A stretch of 64,000 nt of DNA from Pseudomonadota bacterium (GCA_023423975.1 JAFAEO010000043.1:123451-187450); one strand, 5' to 3'; shown: positions 27,008-36,867, counted from the first letter of the stretch. The notes: generated by a model from the sequence alone, not told the origin. Numbers and translations: made by a program.

Positions 27008-28558
27008 ATGTCAGTTCGCCGTACGTTTATAAGAAACGCATTCATGGTGGCCTGTGCCGCCACCCTGGGATTGTCTGTCGGCGTCGCGGCGCAGGCGGCT
27101 ACGCCCAAGAACATGCTGGTCATCTCCAAGAGTGCCGATCCGCAAATGCTGGATATCGCAGTGACCATGGACAATAATGACTGGTCCATTACTTATCCCA
27201 GCTACCAGCGGCTGATCAAATACAAGGCAGGCGGCTCGACCGAAGTGGAAGGCGAACTGGCAAAAAGCTGGACAACCTCTGCCGATAAGCTGACCTGGAC
27301 ATTCACCCTGAATGACGGGCAAAAGTTCAGCGACGGCACGCCTGTTAATGCGCAGGCGGTCAAATACAGTTTTGACCGTCTCATGAAAATGAAGCAGGGT
27401 CCGTCCGAACCGTTTCCTGCCGGATTGCAGGTGACGGTCAAGGATCCCATGACGGTCGAGTTCAAACTGGATCAACCCTTTGCACCTTTTCTGAATATTC
27501 TGGCCAACAACGGCGCGGGCATTGTTAATCCGGCGGCAGAGCAGCAGGCGGGCGGCGCAGATAAATATCTGGCGGGCCATACGGCCGGTTCGGGGCCGTA
27601 TCAGCTGGCCAAATGGAACAAGGGCCAGAGTCTGATCCTGGAGCGCAACCCGCATTATGGTGGATCCAAGCCTGCACTTGAAAAAGTCGCATTCAAAATC
27701 GTCCCGGAATCCTCTGCGCGACGCCTGCAATTGCAGAATGGCGATCTGGACATCGTAGGCAGCATCCAGCCTGACCAGGTCAAGGCCATGCAAAATGCCA
27801 GCGGCGTGGTATTCAAAAAAGTACCATCGCTGCTGGTTACGTATCTGTACCTGAACAACAAAACCGGCCCGCTGAGCAATGCGACACTGCGCAAGTCAAT
27901 TGCCCAGGCAGTCGATTACAACGGCATGATCAACGGGATTATGAATGGCGAGGCCAAGCCGCTTAATGGTCCCATCCCCGAGGGCATGTGGGCCCATGAC
28001 GATGCTGCACCTGCGTTCAAAACCGATGTGGCCGCCGCCACGGCAAGCATAGGCGGGGCAGCACCAGCCAAACCGCTTACCTTGCTGTACTCCACCAAAG
28101 AGCCATATTGGGAACCTATTGTGCTGTCGGTCCAGGCCAGCCTTCAGGCCATTGGCGTCAAAGTGCGACTGGAAAAGCTGGCCAATGCCACCATGCGTGA
28201 CCGTCTGGGCAAAGGCGACTTTGATATCTCGATTGGCAACTGGTCTCCGGATTTTGCCGACCCGTTCATGTTCATGAATTATTGGTTTGATTCGTCCAAA
28301 CAGGGGCTGCCTGGAAACCGTTCGTTCTATTCCAATCCTGAAGTAGATAAACTGGTGCGTCAGGCTGCTCAAGAGACCGATCAGGCCAAGCGAACAGAGC
28401 TTTACCAGCAGGCGCAAAAGCTGGTCGTGAAAGATTATGCCTATGTCTATCTGTTCCAGCACAGCAACCAAATGGGCTTGCGCGACAATGTAAAAGGTTA
28501 TGCATACAATCCCATGCTGCATGATGTCTATAATGTAGCGGATATTTCCAAAGACTGA
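27008..28558 (+). CDS. ddpA: Dipeptide ABC transporter, periplasmic substrate-binding protein (DdpA-like)
   Basis: The protein has 516 residues. Residues 1 to about 30 are a signal peptide (MSVRRTFIRNAFMVACAATL, cleavage after AAQA). The body is SBP_bac_5, the OppA/DppA family: FTLNDGQKFSDGTPVNAQAV and AGSGPYQLAKWNKGQSLILE are typical. The ATG follows GGAGCCTTACC. The neighbouring dipeptidase suggests D-Ala-D-Ala as substrate, but sequence alone does not prove specificity. A 318-base gap with a possible hairpin precedes the permease genes, so the binding protein may be expressed more than the rest. Confidence 0.88.
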   Translation: MSVRRTFIRNAFMVACAATLGLSVGVAAQAATPKNMLVISKSADPQMLDIAVTMDNNDWSITYPSYQRLIKYKAGGSTEVEGELAKSWTTSADKLTWTFTLNDGQKFSDGTPVNAQAVKYSFDRLMKMKQGPSEPFPAGLQVTVKDPMTVEFKLDQPFAPFLNILANNGAGIVNPAAEQQAGGADKYLAGHTAGSGPYQLAKWNKGQSLILERNPHYGGSKPALEKVAFKIVPESSARRLQLQNGDLDIVGSIQPDQVKAMQNASGVVFKKVPSLLVTYLYLNNKTGPLSNATLRKSIAQAVDYNGMINGIMNGEAKPLNGPIPEGMWAHDDAAPAFKTDVAAATASIGGAAPAKPLTLLYSTKEPYWEPIVLSVQASLQAIGVKVRLEKLANATMRDRLGKGDFDISIGNWSPDFADPFMFMNYWFDSSKQGLPGNRSFYSNPEVDKLVRQAAQETDQAKRTELYQQAQKLVVKDYAYVYLFQHSNQMGLRDNVKGYAYNPMLHDVYNVADISKD

Positions 28559-28876
28559 CGCCAACAGGCAATGCCGGGGCGCATGTGGCACCCGGCCTGC
28601 CATTGGTGGTGCCGGCAGCGTCATGAAACGACCTGGCAAGGGCGATGTGCCGCGATCTGCGGCATATCGTTTTATTGCAGTCATACGCGATACGCTTGCC
28701 GTGTTGATCATGACCGGCCCAGCGTGATGCCGTTTGCGCGTTGCGGTTATTTGGCGAAAACCAGCCGCTGCGCTGCGCTGCCGTTGCAAGCGCGCTGCTC
28801 GTGGGGTAATTCAACCGGGTGAAGTAGCGGTCTTGTCTGCGACAAGACGCCGCCACCCATTCCGAAAGGGCCTGTT
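28559..28876. other. Gap between ddpA and ddpB
   Basis: No gene is seen. GGCACC (28587-28592) can pair with GGTGCC (28608-28613), a weak hairpin just after ddpA that could stabilise the ddpA transcript end. There is no T tract. The rest shows no clear promoter. Confidence 0.4.
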
Positions 28877-29890
28877 TTGTTTTTCCAGATATTGTGTAAG
28901 CGCCTGCCCTGGCTCATTCTGGTCATGCTGGGCGTATCAGTGATCACTTTCATCGTGTCTCATCTGATTCCCGGCGACCCGGCGCGGCTGATTGCCGGAG
29001 ATCGGGCGACCGAAGAAATCGTGGCCGGCATCCGGCAAAAGCTTGGGCTGGATCTGCCGCTGTACGAGCAGTACTGGGTCTACCTCAAAGGACTGTTGCA
29101 CGGAGATCTGGGTACATCTATTCGTACCGGCCGCCCGGTTGTCGACGATCTGCTCGCGTTTTTCCCGGCAACCCTGGAGCTGGCCATTGTGGCGCTGATC
29201 TTTTCCATGCTGATTGGCATCCCACTGGGCGTTTTGTCCGCAGTGTACAAAAACTCCTGGATCGACCAATTGGCACGTACCCTGGCCGTGACGGGTATTT
29301 CCATGCCTGCATTCTGGCTGGGCCTGGGCTTGCTGATCATTTTCTATGGCCATTTGTCCTGGTTTCCTTCAGGCGGACGTATAGACAGCCTGTTGGGTGA
29401 TCCGCCGACCGTTACTGGTTTTTTTCTGATTGATTCGGCACTTGCCGGAGACTGGGATTTGTTTTTCAGCACCGTTGAACACCTGGTGCTGCCGGCCTTT
29501 ACCCTGAGCTTCGTCCATCTGGGCGTCGTGGCCCGGCAGATTCGCTCTTCCATGCTGGAGCAACTGTCCGAAGATTATGTGCGCACCGCCCAGGCCTATG
29601 GGCTGGGGCGCTGGAAAATCATTCTGGCCCACGCACTTCCCAATGCCCTGATCCCGTCTGTGACTGTATTGGGCCTGGCCATGGGCGACTTGCTATACGG
29701 TGCCGTACTGACCGAAACGGTCTTTGGCTGGCCCGGCATGGGTCTGTATGTGGTCGAATCCATCCAGGCACTGGATTTTCCGGCAGTCATGGGGTTCGCG
29801 GTGCTGGTCTCGTTTGTCTATGTCCTGCTCAATATGCTGGTTGATCTGCTATACAGCGTGCTGGACCCTCGTATCAAGGATGCAGGCTGA
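28877..29890 (+). CDS. ddpB: Dipeptide ABC transporter permease (DdpB-like)
   Basis: The protein has 337 residues starting from TTG at 28877; GAAAGGG ends six bases before it, and MFFQILCKRLPWLILVMLGV is the expected N-terminus. It has about six membrane segments and the permease EAA loop region SSMLEQLSEDYVRTAQAYGLGRWKIILAHALPNALIP. The motif HLIPGDPARLIAGDRATEE is typical of DppB/OppB. It forms the inner-membrane channel with DdpC. Its stop overlaps the ddpC start (TGATG). Confidence 0.9.
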   Translation: MFFQILCKRLPWLILVMLGVSVITFIVSHLIPGDPARLIAGDRATEEIVAGIRQKLGLDLPLYEQYWVYLKGLLHGDLGTSIRTGRPVVDDLLAFFPATLELAIVALIFSMLIGIPLGVLSAVYKNSWIDQLARTLAVTGISMPAFWLGLGLLIIFYGHLSWFPSGGRIDSLLGDPPTVTGFFLIDSALAGDWDLFFSTVEHLVLPAFTLSFVHLGVVARQIRSSMLEQLSEDYVRTAQAYGLGRWKIILAHALPNALIPSVTVLGLAMGDLLYGAVLTETVFGWPGMGLYVVESIQALDFPAVMGFAVLVSFVYVLLNMLVDLLYSVLDPRIKDAG

Positions 29891-30762
29891 TGACCGCCAC
29901 AACCGCAACTTCGCAACTGTCCTATTCGCTCGCTTATTTCTGGTATCAGCTGCGCCGCAGTCCCATGATGCTGCTCGGGCTGCTGCTGATTGTCCTTATG
30001 TGTCTTGCCGCAATTCTGGCGCCATTGCTGACCGCGCATGATCCGAATGCCATTGATCTGGGCAGCCGGCTGCTGCCGCCATCTGCTGCGCATTTTTTCG
30101 GGACTGACGAAGTCGGCCGGGATCTGTTCAGCCGGGTGCTGTACGGTGCGCGCCAATCTATTGGTGTTGGCATTTTCGTTGCGTTGGTGGCCAGCGCTAT
30201 CGGTTCGGTGATCGGTTGCTTTTCCGGTGTTATCGGCCGAACCGTAGATACGATCATTATGCGTGCAATGGATATTGTGCTGTCGGTCCCATCGCTGGTA
30301 CTGACGATGGCCCTGGCTGCGGCGTTGGGGCCGAGCCTGTTCAATGCGATGATTGCCATTACGATTGTGCGTATTCCCTATTATGTGCGGCTGGCACGCG
30401 GTCAGACGCTGAGCATTCGCGAGATGGCTTATGTCCAGGCCGCCAGAACATTTGGCGCTGGTCGAAGGCATATCGTGCGCTGGCATGTCTTGCGCAATGC
30501 ATTGCCGCCGGTCATTGTGCAAATGACGCTGGATATCGGCAATGCAATCCTGATGGCGGCCGCGCTCGGGTTTATCGGCTTGGGTGCGCAGCAGCCCACT
30601 GCCGAATGGGGAGCAATGATCGCATCAGGCCGTAACTTCCTGCTGGATCAGTGGTGGTATTGCACGTTTCCCGGCGTGGCGATCCTGATCACCGCCATTG
30701 GCTTCAATCTTGTGGGCGATGGCGTTCGTGATATGCTGGACCCGAAACAGAAGGTGAAATAA
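29890..30762 (+). CDS. ddpC: Dipeptide ABC transporter permease (DdpC-like)
   Basis: The protein has 290 residues and about six membrane segments. FGTDEVGRDLFSRVLYGARQSIGVG and the EAA loop YVQAARTFGAGRRHIVRWHVLRNALPPVIVQ are DppC signatures. It pairs with DdpB. Both ends overlap neighbours by one or a few bases (TGATG before, TAATG after), showing a single translationally coupled unit. Confidence 0.9.
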   Translation: MTATTATSQLSYSLAYFWYQLRRSPMMLLGLLLIVLMCLAAILAPLLTAHDPNAIDLGSRLLPPSAAHFFGTDEVGRDLFSRVLYGARQSIGVGIFVALVASAIGSVIGCFSGVIGRTVDTIIMRAMDIVLSVPSLVLTMALAAALGPSLFNAMIAITIVRIPYYVRLARGQTLSIREMAYVQAARTFGAGRRHIVRWHVLRNALPPVIVQMTLDIGNAILMAAALGFIGLGAQQPTAEWGAMIASGRNFLLDQWWYCTFPGVAILITAIGFNLVGDGVRDMLDPKQKVK

Positions 30763-31814
30763 TGACGCCGAACAGTCAGCTCAATACGTCGCGGCACGTT
30801 GCGGCGTCGGCAGCAGGGCAGGACAGCATCCCGCCTGTCCTGGACATAGATAATCTGCATATCGAATTTCCGATCTACCGGGGTGCCGTGCGTGCGCTCA
30901 ATGGCGTGACCATTCGGGTACAGCCGGGTGAAATCGTGGGTATTGTCGGCGAGTCCGGATCGGGAAAATCTGTTACCGCAATGATGAGCATGCGCCTGAT
31001 TGCCCAACACAACTATGTTGTTCGCAAGGGCAGTATTCATAAATCGGGAAAGAACATACTGGAGGCTTCGGAAAAGCAAATGCGCCAGATTCGCGGCAGC
31101 GATATGGCCATGATTTTCCAGGAACCAATGACGGCACTGAATCCGACCATGAGGGTTGGCCGACAGATTACAGATGTCATCAGAAAGCACACTACGCTTT
31201 CCCCGAAGCAGGCGCGCGAGCGTGCTATCTCGCTGCTGCGGGATATGCATATTGCGGATCCTGAGCAGGTGTTCGATGCCTATCCCTTTGAGCTGTCCGG
31301 CGGGATGCGCCAGCGGATTATGATTGCCCTGGCATTTTCCTGTGATCCATCGTTGCTGATCGCCGATGAGCCGACAACGGCCCTTGATGTCACGGTGCAG
31401 AAACAGGTCCTGATGCTGCTGCGCGAACGGGCGAAAAAAACCGGAACGGCCATTTTGCTTATCACGCATGACATGGCAGTGGTGTCGCAATTTTGTGAAC
31501 GAATTTACGTGATGTACGCAGGCAGCGTGGTAGAGCAGGGCGCTGTCGCTGACGTGATTGGCCGGCCTAACCACCCATACACCCGCGGGTTGCTTGGAGC
31601 GTTGCCTGAGAACGCGAGCGCCGGCGCGCCGCTGCTTGCTATTGCCGGGCAGGTGCCCAACCTGGCTGATCTGCCTGAAGGATGTGCTTTTCGTAACCGC
31701 TGCAGTCTGCAGGCGCCGGCCTGTAGCCAGGTGCCGCCGTTAATGCCGGTGGCGGGCCCTCCAGGGCATGCTGCTGCCTGCTGGATGACTGTTGGGGAGA
31801 AACACGATGTCTGA
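30762..31814 (+). CDS. ddpD: Dipeptide ABC transporter ATP-binding protein (DdpD-like)
   Basis: The protein has 350 residues. Walker A GESGSGKS, ABC signature LSGGMRQRIMIALA, Walker B LLIADEPTTALDVT and the switch His in LLITHDMAVVSQ are all present. The C-terminal oligopeptide-transporter segment with cysteines (GCAFRNRCSLQAPAC) is typical of DppD/OppD and can hold an iron-sulfur cluster. It powers import together with DdpF. Confidence 0.9.
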   Translation: MTPNSQLNTSRHVAASAAGQDSIPPVLDIDNLHIEFPIYRGAVRALNGVTIRVQPGEIVGIVGESGSGKSVTAMMSMRLIAQHNYVVRKGSIHKSGKNILEASEKQMRQIRGSDMAMIFQEPMTALNPTMRVGRQITDVIRKHTTLSPKQARERAISLLRDMHIADPEQVFDAYPFELSGGMRQRIMIALAFSCDPSLLIADEPTTALDVTVQKQVLMLLRERAKKTGTAILLITHDMAVVSQFCERIYVMYAGSVVEQGAVADVIGRPNHPYTRGLLGALPENASAGAPLLAIAGQVPNLADLPEGCAFRNRCSLQAPACSQVPPLMPVAGPPGHAAACWMTVGEKHDV

Positions 31815-32769
31815 AGCTGTTCTCACACTTGATGACATCCATGTCCGCTTTCCCGTAAAACGCAACTGGCGCGGCCAGGCCCGAACCTGGGCGCATGCGC
31901 TCAATGGCGTTGACCTGAACGTGGCGCGCGGCGAAACGCTGGGCGTGGTGGGCGAATCCGGCTGCGGCAAAACCACCCTGGCCCAGGTGCTGATGGGCCT
32001 GCAACAGCCATCGCAAGGTCAATTGCGCTGGAACGATGAGCGTGGCCAGCCCAATGTGCAAGTCGTTTTTCAGGATCCGCAATCTTCGCTGGATCCGCGC
32101 TTGCCCGTCTGGAAAATCATTACCGAACCGTCCTACGTTAAAGGCGAATCGCAAGAGGCGGCCATGCGGGCGCGTGCGGCACGACTGGCGCAACAGGTCG
32201 GTCTGTCGCCAGATTATCTGAACCGCTATCCGCACGAGTTTTCGGGAGGCCAGCGCCAGCGTATTGCCATTGCCCGCGCGCTGGCCTCCGACCCGGATGT
32301 GATCGTGCTCGATGAGCCGACCTCGGCACTTGATATTTCAGTGCAGGCGCAGATTATCAATTTGCTATTCACCTTGCAGCGGGAACATCAGCTTACGTAT
32401 ATCCTGATTTCGCACAACGTCTCGGTCATCCGGCACATGAGCAACCGCATTGCCGTCATGTATCTGGGGCAAATCGTGGAACTTGGCGACACCGCGCAGG
32501 TTCTTGCGCAGCAGCGCCATCCCTACACCCGGCTCTTGCTGGATGCGGTACCGGTGCTGGGCGCGCCATTGCCAGAGAACGGCGTACAGGCCATTCCTGA
32601 ACTGCCGGGTAATCGCGTGTTGCCAACGGGTTGCTTTTTCCTGGATCGTTGCGCTTTTCGCAAGCAGGGATGTGGCGAGCAGCAACAGCTCAAACCCGTA
32701 TCCACAGAAACGCCGATGCATAGTGTTCGGTGCCACCGTTACGATCATGATGAACCCGATGGAAAATAA
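31807..32769 (+). CDS. ddpF: Dipeptide ABC transporter ATP-binding protein (DdpF-like)
   Basis: From the ATG at 31807 (preceded by GGGGAG) the protein has 320 residues and overlaps the end of ddpD by eight bases. Walker A GESGCGKTT, signature FSGGQRQRIAIARAL, Walker B VIVLDEPTSALDIS. The C-terminal tail (GNRVLPTGCFFLDRCAFRKQGC) has the Cys-rich DppF form. It is the second ATPase of the importer. Its end overlaps the start of the next ABC exporter gene. Confidence 0.9.
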   Translation: MSEAVLTLDDIHVRFPVKRNWRGQARTWAHALNGVDLNVARGETLGVVGESGCGKTTLAQVLMGLQQPSQGQLRWNDERGQPNVQVVFQDPQSSLDPRLPVWKIITEPSYVKGESQEAAMRARAARLAQQVGLSPDYLNRYPHEFSGGQRQRIAIARALASDPDVIVLDEPTSALDISVQAQIINLLFTLQREHQLTYILISHNVSVIRHMSNRIAVMYLGQIVELGDTAQVLAQQRHPYTRLLLDAVPVLGAPLPENGVQAIPELPGNRVLPTGCFFLDRCAFRKQGCGEQQQLKPVSTETPMHSVRCHRYDHDEPDGK

Positions 32770-34561
32770 CCAAACGCAGGCAGACGCTGCACGTGCAGCA
32801 AGAAAAAAAGGATTTGGCGTCATTGTCTCATTGCTGCCTTATATCTGGATGTTCAAGTGGCGGGTGATGGCCGCGCTTGCCTGCCTGGTGATTGCCAAAG
32901 TGGCCAGCGTCATGCTACCTGTATATCTCAAGGATATTGTTGACCAGCTCAGCCTGCCGGGAACTGCGCTGATGTTGCCGGTTGCCGCGCTGCTGGCCTA
33001 CGGCTTTGCCCGTATCTCCAGCAGTGTCTTTTCTGAATTGCGTGATGCCCTGTTTTCCAAGGTCACGCAGGGCTCAATACAGCGTATTGCCACCACAATC
33101 TTTACCCATCTTTTCGGTCTTTCTATTCGCTATCATCTGGAACGGCAGACCGGTGGCCTGAGTCGTGACATGGATCGGGGCACCAAAGGCATCGGTTTCC
33201 TGCTCAACTTCACTCTGTTCAACATTCTGCCGACCTTGCTTGAACTGACCATGGTCATGGTAATTCTGCTGGTTCGCTATGACATCTGGTTTGCCGTTGT
33301 TATTCTGGCCACCATTGCCGCCTATATCGTGTTCACCCTTGTGGTCACGGAGCGGCGCATGGTCATGCGCCGGCGTATGAACAGCCTGGACAGCATGGCC
33401 AATACACAGGCGATTGACGCGCTGATCAATTATGAAACCGTCAAGTATTTCAATAATGAATCGTATGAGATAAATCGCTACGATACCAATCTGGGCAGTT
33501 GGGTGGACTCGGCTGTTAAAAACCAGATATCGCTGAACCTGCTGAATGCAGGCCAGGGCGTCATTATCACGCTTGGCATGGTGGTCCTGTTGTGGATGGC
33601 GGCCGGAAGGGTAACGACCGGTCAGATGACGGTAGGAGATATTGTCCTGATTTCAGCCTATCTGACGCAGCTGTATGCACCGCTCAATTTTCTGGGATTC
33701 ATTTATCGCGAAATCAAGAACTCCCTGTCGGACATGGAGCGCATGTTCGGTATTCTTGACCAGCACCAGGAAATTGAAGACACGCCACAGAGCGTGCCCA
33801 TGGACACTCGCGATGCAGAAATCCGCTTTGAACATGTGGGTTTTGCCTATGAGCAGCAAAGGCAGATACTGCATGACGTGAACTTTACGATTGCTGCGGG
33901 GGAAACGGTTGCCGTGGTCGGCACCTCGGGCGCCGGCAAATCTACGCTGGCGCGGCTGTTGTTTCGCTTCTATGACGTTACATCAGGACGGATCACGATC
34001 AACGGTCGTGATATCCGGGAGTACACGCAACTGAGTCTGCGCCAGCATATCGGCATCGTGCCGCAGGACACGGTTCTGTTCAATAACAGTATTTATTACA
34101 ACATTGCCTATGGGCGTCCTGATGCAACACGGGACGAAGTGCTGGAAGCCGCCCGGGCTGCCAGCATTCACGAATTCGTGATGTCGCTGCCCGAGGGCTA
34201 CGACACGCAGGTGGGCGAGCGTGGTCTGAAATTGTCTGGCGGTGAGAAGCAGCGCGTAGCCATTGCCCGCACCATTCTGAAAAATCCGCCCATCCTGGTG
34301 CTGGATGAGGCAACCAGTGCGCTGGATACACGCACCGAAAGAGCGATCCAGGATGAACTATACAAAATTACCAAGGGCCGCACCACCATGATTATCGCTC
34401 ACCGCTTATCCACGATCGTGGATGCCGATCGGGTCCTGGTCATGGATCAGGGCAGGGTGGTTGAGCAGGGCTCTCATGTTCGGCTGTTGCAGGCCAATGG
34501 CGTGTACGCGCGTATGTGGGCCATGCAGTTTGCCGCAACGGATGAAGGCACCGATGTTTGA
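32747..34561 (+). CDS. ABC exporter of the Atm1/HMT1 family
   Basis: The reading frame stays open upstream to 32450, but those 99 residues are a shadow of ddpF. The real start is one of the ATGs at 32747, 32750 or 32759, giving about 600 residues. Residues about 30-330 are a six-helix exporter domain with the Atm1 motif NYETVKYFNNESYEINRYD. The ATPase domain has Walker A GTSGAGKSTLARLL, signature LSGGEKQRVAIARTIL and Walker B ILVLDEATSALD. Relatives export glutathione-linked sulfur or metal conjugates. The overlap with ddpF suggests cotranscription, though a shared function with dipeptide uptake is not evident. Confidence 0.88.
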   Translation: MMNPMENNQTQADAARAARKKGFGVIVSLLPYIWMFKWRVMAALACLVIAKVASVMLPVYLKDIVDQLSLPGTALMLPVAALLAYGFARISSSVFSELRDALFSKVTQGSIQRIATTIFTHLFGLSIRYHLERQTGGLSRDMDRGTKGIGFLLNFTLFNILPTLLELTMVMVILLVRYDIWFAVVILATIAAYIVFTLVVTERRMVMRRRMNSLDSMANTQAIDALINYETVKYFNNESYEINRYDTNLGSWVDSAVKNQISLNLLNAGQGVIITLGMVVLLWMAAGRVTTGQMTVGDIVLISAYLTQLYAPLNFLGFIYREIKNSLSDMERMFGILDQHQEIEDTPQSVPMDTRDAEIRFEHVGFAYEQQRQILHDVNFTIAAGETVAVVGTSGAGKSTLARLLFRFYDVTSGRITINGRDIREYTQLSLRQHIGIVPQDTVLFNNSIYYNIAYGRPDATRDEVLEAARAASIHEFVMSLPEGYDTQVGERGLKLSGGEKQRVAIARTILKNPPILVLDEATSALDTRTERAIQDELYKITKGRTTMIIAHRLSTIVDADRVLVMDQGRVVEQGSHVRLLQANGVYARMWAMQFAATDEGTDV

Positions 34562-34764
34562 ATAGTGAGGGACAGGGCAGGTGGGGATGACAGCAGGTGA
34601 GGTCCGATACACCGGCCTGGCAACATTAGCCAGCTCAAAAGCACTGGCGGGTGCTAACGCGTACTGCGGGCGGCCATAGACGTGTCGCCAGGCACGGTAT
34701 GCCATTGGCAGCGGTCAACTGACATTAAAACTGACATTCATTGGTTGGTGCGAACCGGCATAAG

Positions 34765-34796
34765 GCAGATGCAATATACGCTGTTATTGCATCTGC
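34765..34796. terminator. Hairpin between convergent atm1-type and tctC genes
   Basis: GCAGATGCAATA (34765-34776) and TATTGCATCTGC (34785-34796) form a 12-base perfect stem with an eight-base loop. The flanks are TATTTAA on one side and CTTATG on the other, so T tracts are weak. It is probably a shared transcription stop. Confidence 0.6.
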
Positions 34797-34806
34797 TATT
34801 TAACGA

Positions 34807-35769
34807 CTACTGGCTCAGCCCGGCTGACTTGATCACTTCCTTCCACTTGCTCACTTCTTCCTTCTGGAATTGGGTAAATTCGTCCGGGTTGTTGCCTACG
34901 ACGGTGAAGCCCAGTTTTTTCATGGTTTCCTGCGTGCGCGGCTGCTTCAGGCTTTCGCTCACTGCCTGGTGCAGTTTGTCTATGACGTCTTTGGGTGTGC
35001 CTGTTGGTGCGGCAACCCCTTGCCAGGAGTACACGACCATGTTCTTGATCCCGGATTCAGCCATGGTTGGCGTATCGGGCAGCTCGGGCGAGCGCTGCGC
35101 GCCGGTAATTGCCAGCGCCTTGAGTTTGCCGCTTTGCACGTGTGTCAGCACAGCCCCCAGATTCTGGAATGACACATCGACCTGTGCACCCAGCAAGTCG
35201 GCAATCGCTGCGGCGCCTCCCTTGTAAGGGACATCGATGCCCGTGGTGTTGCTGCGCTGTCTGAACATCACCGCAGACAAATGGTCGGACGAACCGGTGC
35301 CGGAAGAGGCATAGGAAATCTGGTCGGGATGTTTGCCAGCATACTCGATCAGTTCGGCTACGGTTTTGACCGGAATTTTTGATGATACGACCAGCACATT
35401 CGGATTGCGCACCAGCTGACTGACGTAATCGAAGTCTTCGCTGGGTTTGTAGGATAATTTTTTATAAAGTCCTTCGTTAATGGCAAAGGTGCCGATAGAG
35501 CCGACCATCAATGTGTAGCCATCGGGTTTGGCGTTTTTCAGTTCCTGTGCGGCAATGGCGCCGTTGGCCCCCGGCTTGTTTTCGACAATCACTGTCTGGC
35601 CAAGCACTTTTTCCATTCCCGGTGCGATGGCGCGTGCGGTGATATCCGAAGAGCCGCCCGGCACGAAGGGCACAATAATTCTTACTGGTTTGTCCGGATA
35701 GGCTGCCAGCGCCGGTCCCGCTACCATCAACGTTGCTGCAAGTGCGCCCGCGATCACTTTCTCTATCAT
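34807..35769 (-). CDS. Bug/TctC-family periplasmic solute-binding protein
   Basis: From the ATG at 35769 the protein has 320 residues with a signal peptide (MIEKVIAGALAATLMVAGPALA, cut before AYPDKP). AYPDKPVRIIVPFVPGGSSDITARAIA, VENKPGANGAIAAQELKNAKPDGYTL and YASSGTGSSDHL are diagnostic Bug motifs. An upstream frame to 35838 would add 23 non-signal residues and is unlikely. These proteins bind carboxylates or other small solutes and usually feed TctA/TctB permeases; none is encoded here. Divergent from a DapA-family gene. Confidence 0.93.
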   Translation of the reverse strand: MIEKVIAGALAATLMVAGPALAAYPDKPVRIIVPFVPGGSSDITARAIAPGMEKVLGQTVIVENKPGANGAIAAQELKNAKPDGYTLMVGSIGTFAINEGLYKKLSYKPSEDFDYVSQLVRNPNVLVVSSKIPVKTVAELIEYAGKHPDQISYASSGTGSSDHLSAVMFRQRSNTTGIDVPYKGGAAAIADLLGAQVDVSFQNLGAVLTHVQSGKLKALAITGAQRSPELPDTPTMAESGIKNMVVYSWQGVAAPTGTPKDVIDKLHQAVSESLKQPRTQETMKKLGFTVVGNNPDEFTQFQKEEVSKWKEVIKSAGLSQ

Positions 35770-35827
35770 ACGTTCTGTTTCCGTCAATATTATTCTGTTA
35801 AGATAAGATGTCTGATGTTGTTTATAC

Positions 35828-35838
35828 TTGTACGACAA
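35828..35838. promoter_or_regulatory. Possible operator in the tctC / dapA-like divergent region
   Basis: TTGTACGACAA is an imperfect centre-spaced palindrome (TTGT-ACG-ACAA) resembling operators of FCD-type GntR regulators. It lies midway between two divergent starts. No regulator gene is adjacent. Confidence 0.3.
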
Positions 35839-35916
35839 CTATATTTACACATCGGTATAAAGTCAAATGAAATATCAAATCAACTTACGGGTCACCTATC
35901 TACAGCAGGATTGCAC

Positions 35917-36867
35917 ATGAAAACATCGCCAGTTTCATCCCAGGATCTACAACGTTCCGTGATCGCCGTACCGCCTTTGGCGCGCGACACGGAATATCGT
36001 CTGAACAAGTCGGCCAATCGTGCCTTGTTATCCCATCTTTATGAGGGTGGTGTGCGTACGGTGATGTACGGTGGCAATGCCAATTTCTATCATCTGGGCG
36101 TCAATGATTACGCCGATACGGTGGCGCAACTGGCCGATCTGGCCCAGTCCGATATGTGGGTGCTGCCTTCGGTTGGTCCCGATTTTGGCAAAATGCGAGA
36201 CCAGACAGCCATTTTACGTGGCTTCGACTTTCCCACGGCAATGCTTCTGCCAATGACTTTTCCTTATACGCAGCAGGGGCTGGCCGATGGCATTCGTTAT
36301 TTTTCAGATGCATTCGGCGACAAAATCGTGGTTTACATCAAGTCTGAGAATTATCTGCCGGCCGAAACCATGGCCCGCCTGGTCGAAGAAGGCCGGATTG
36401 TGAGTTTCAAATATGCAGTGGTGCGGCCCGATCCCACGGATGATCCGTATCTGCGATCCATTCTTTCCTGCGTCAGCGCAGAGCTGATTGTCAGTGGCAT
36501 TGGCGAGACGCCGGCCATTGATCATATGGCGCATTTTGGCCTGAAAACCTTTACCAGTGGTTCGGTGTGCCTGGCGCCTGCCGGTTCAATGGGTCTGTTG
36601 CGTGCAATGCAGGCGAACGATACGGCAACCGCGCAAAGCCTGCGTGCGCCTTATATGGCGTTTGAAGCGCTGCGCGACGGCATCAACCCGATCAGGGTTC
36701 TGCACGATGGCGTTTCATTGGCTGGCATTGCCGATATGGGGCCGATCCTGCCGATGTTCTCGGGCCTGACCGACGATGAGGCGCAGCAGGTCGGGCCGGT
36801 TGCTCGTCAATTGGCTACCTGGGGGCGCAGCCAGCTGGCGGAAAATAAGCAGGAAAGCTTTGCTTGA
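35917..36867 (+). CDS. Dihydrodipicolinate synthase (DapA)-family aldolase or lyase
   Basis: From the ATG at 35917 (AGGA seven bases before it) the protein has 316 residues; the frame open from 35815 adds residues with no family similarity. VRTVMYGGNANFYHLGVNDYADTV is the DapA-family N-terminal glycine-rich segment, and IVSFKYAVVRPDPTDD contains the lysine expected to form the Schiff base. The usual catalytic Tyr is in VVYIKSENY. Real DapA has YGTTGE-like motifs, so this is a paralogue with a different keto-acid substrate. The flanking Bug receptors suggest it degrades or forms a carboxylate that they bind; inference. Confidence 0.85.
   Translation: MKTSPVSSQDLQRSVIAVPPLARDTEYRLNKSANRALLSHLYEGGVRTVMYGGNANFYHLGVNDYADTVAQLADLAQSDMWVLPSVGPDFGKMRDQTAILRGFDFPTAMLLPMTFPYTQQGLADGIRYFSDAFGDKIVVYIKSENYLPAETMARLVEEGRIVSFKYAVVRPDPTDDPYLRSILSCVSAELIVSGIGETPAIDHMAHFGLKTFTSGSVCLAPAGSMGLLRAMQANDTATAQSLRAPYMAFEALRDGINPIRVLHDGVSLAGIADMGPILPMFSGLTDDEAQQVGPVARQLATWGRSQLAENKQESFA

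Noticed and set aside
32450..32746. Upstream extension of the Atm1-type exporter
   Set aside because: These 99 codons overlap ddpF in another frame; the exporter starts at 32747-32759.
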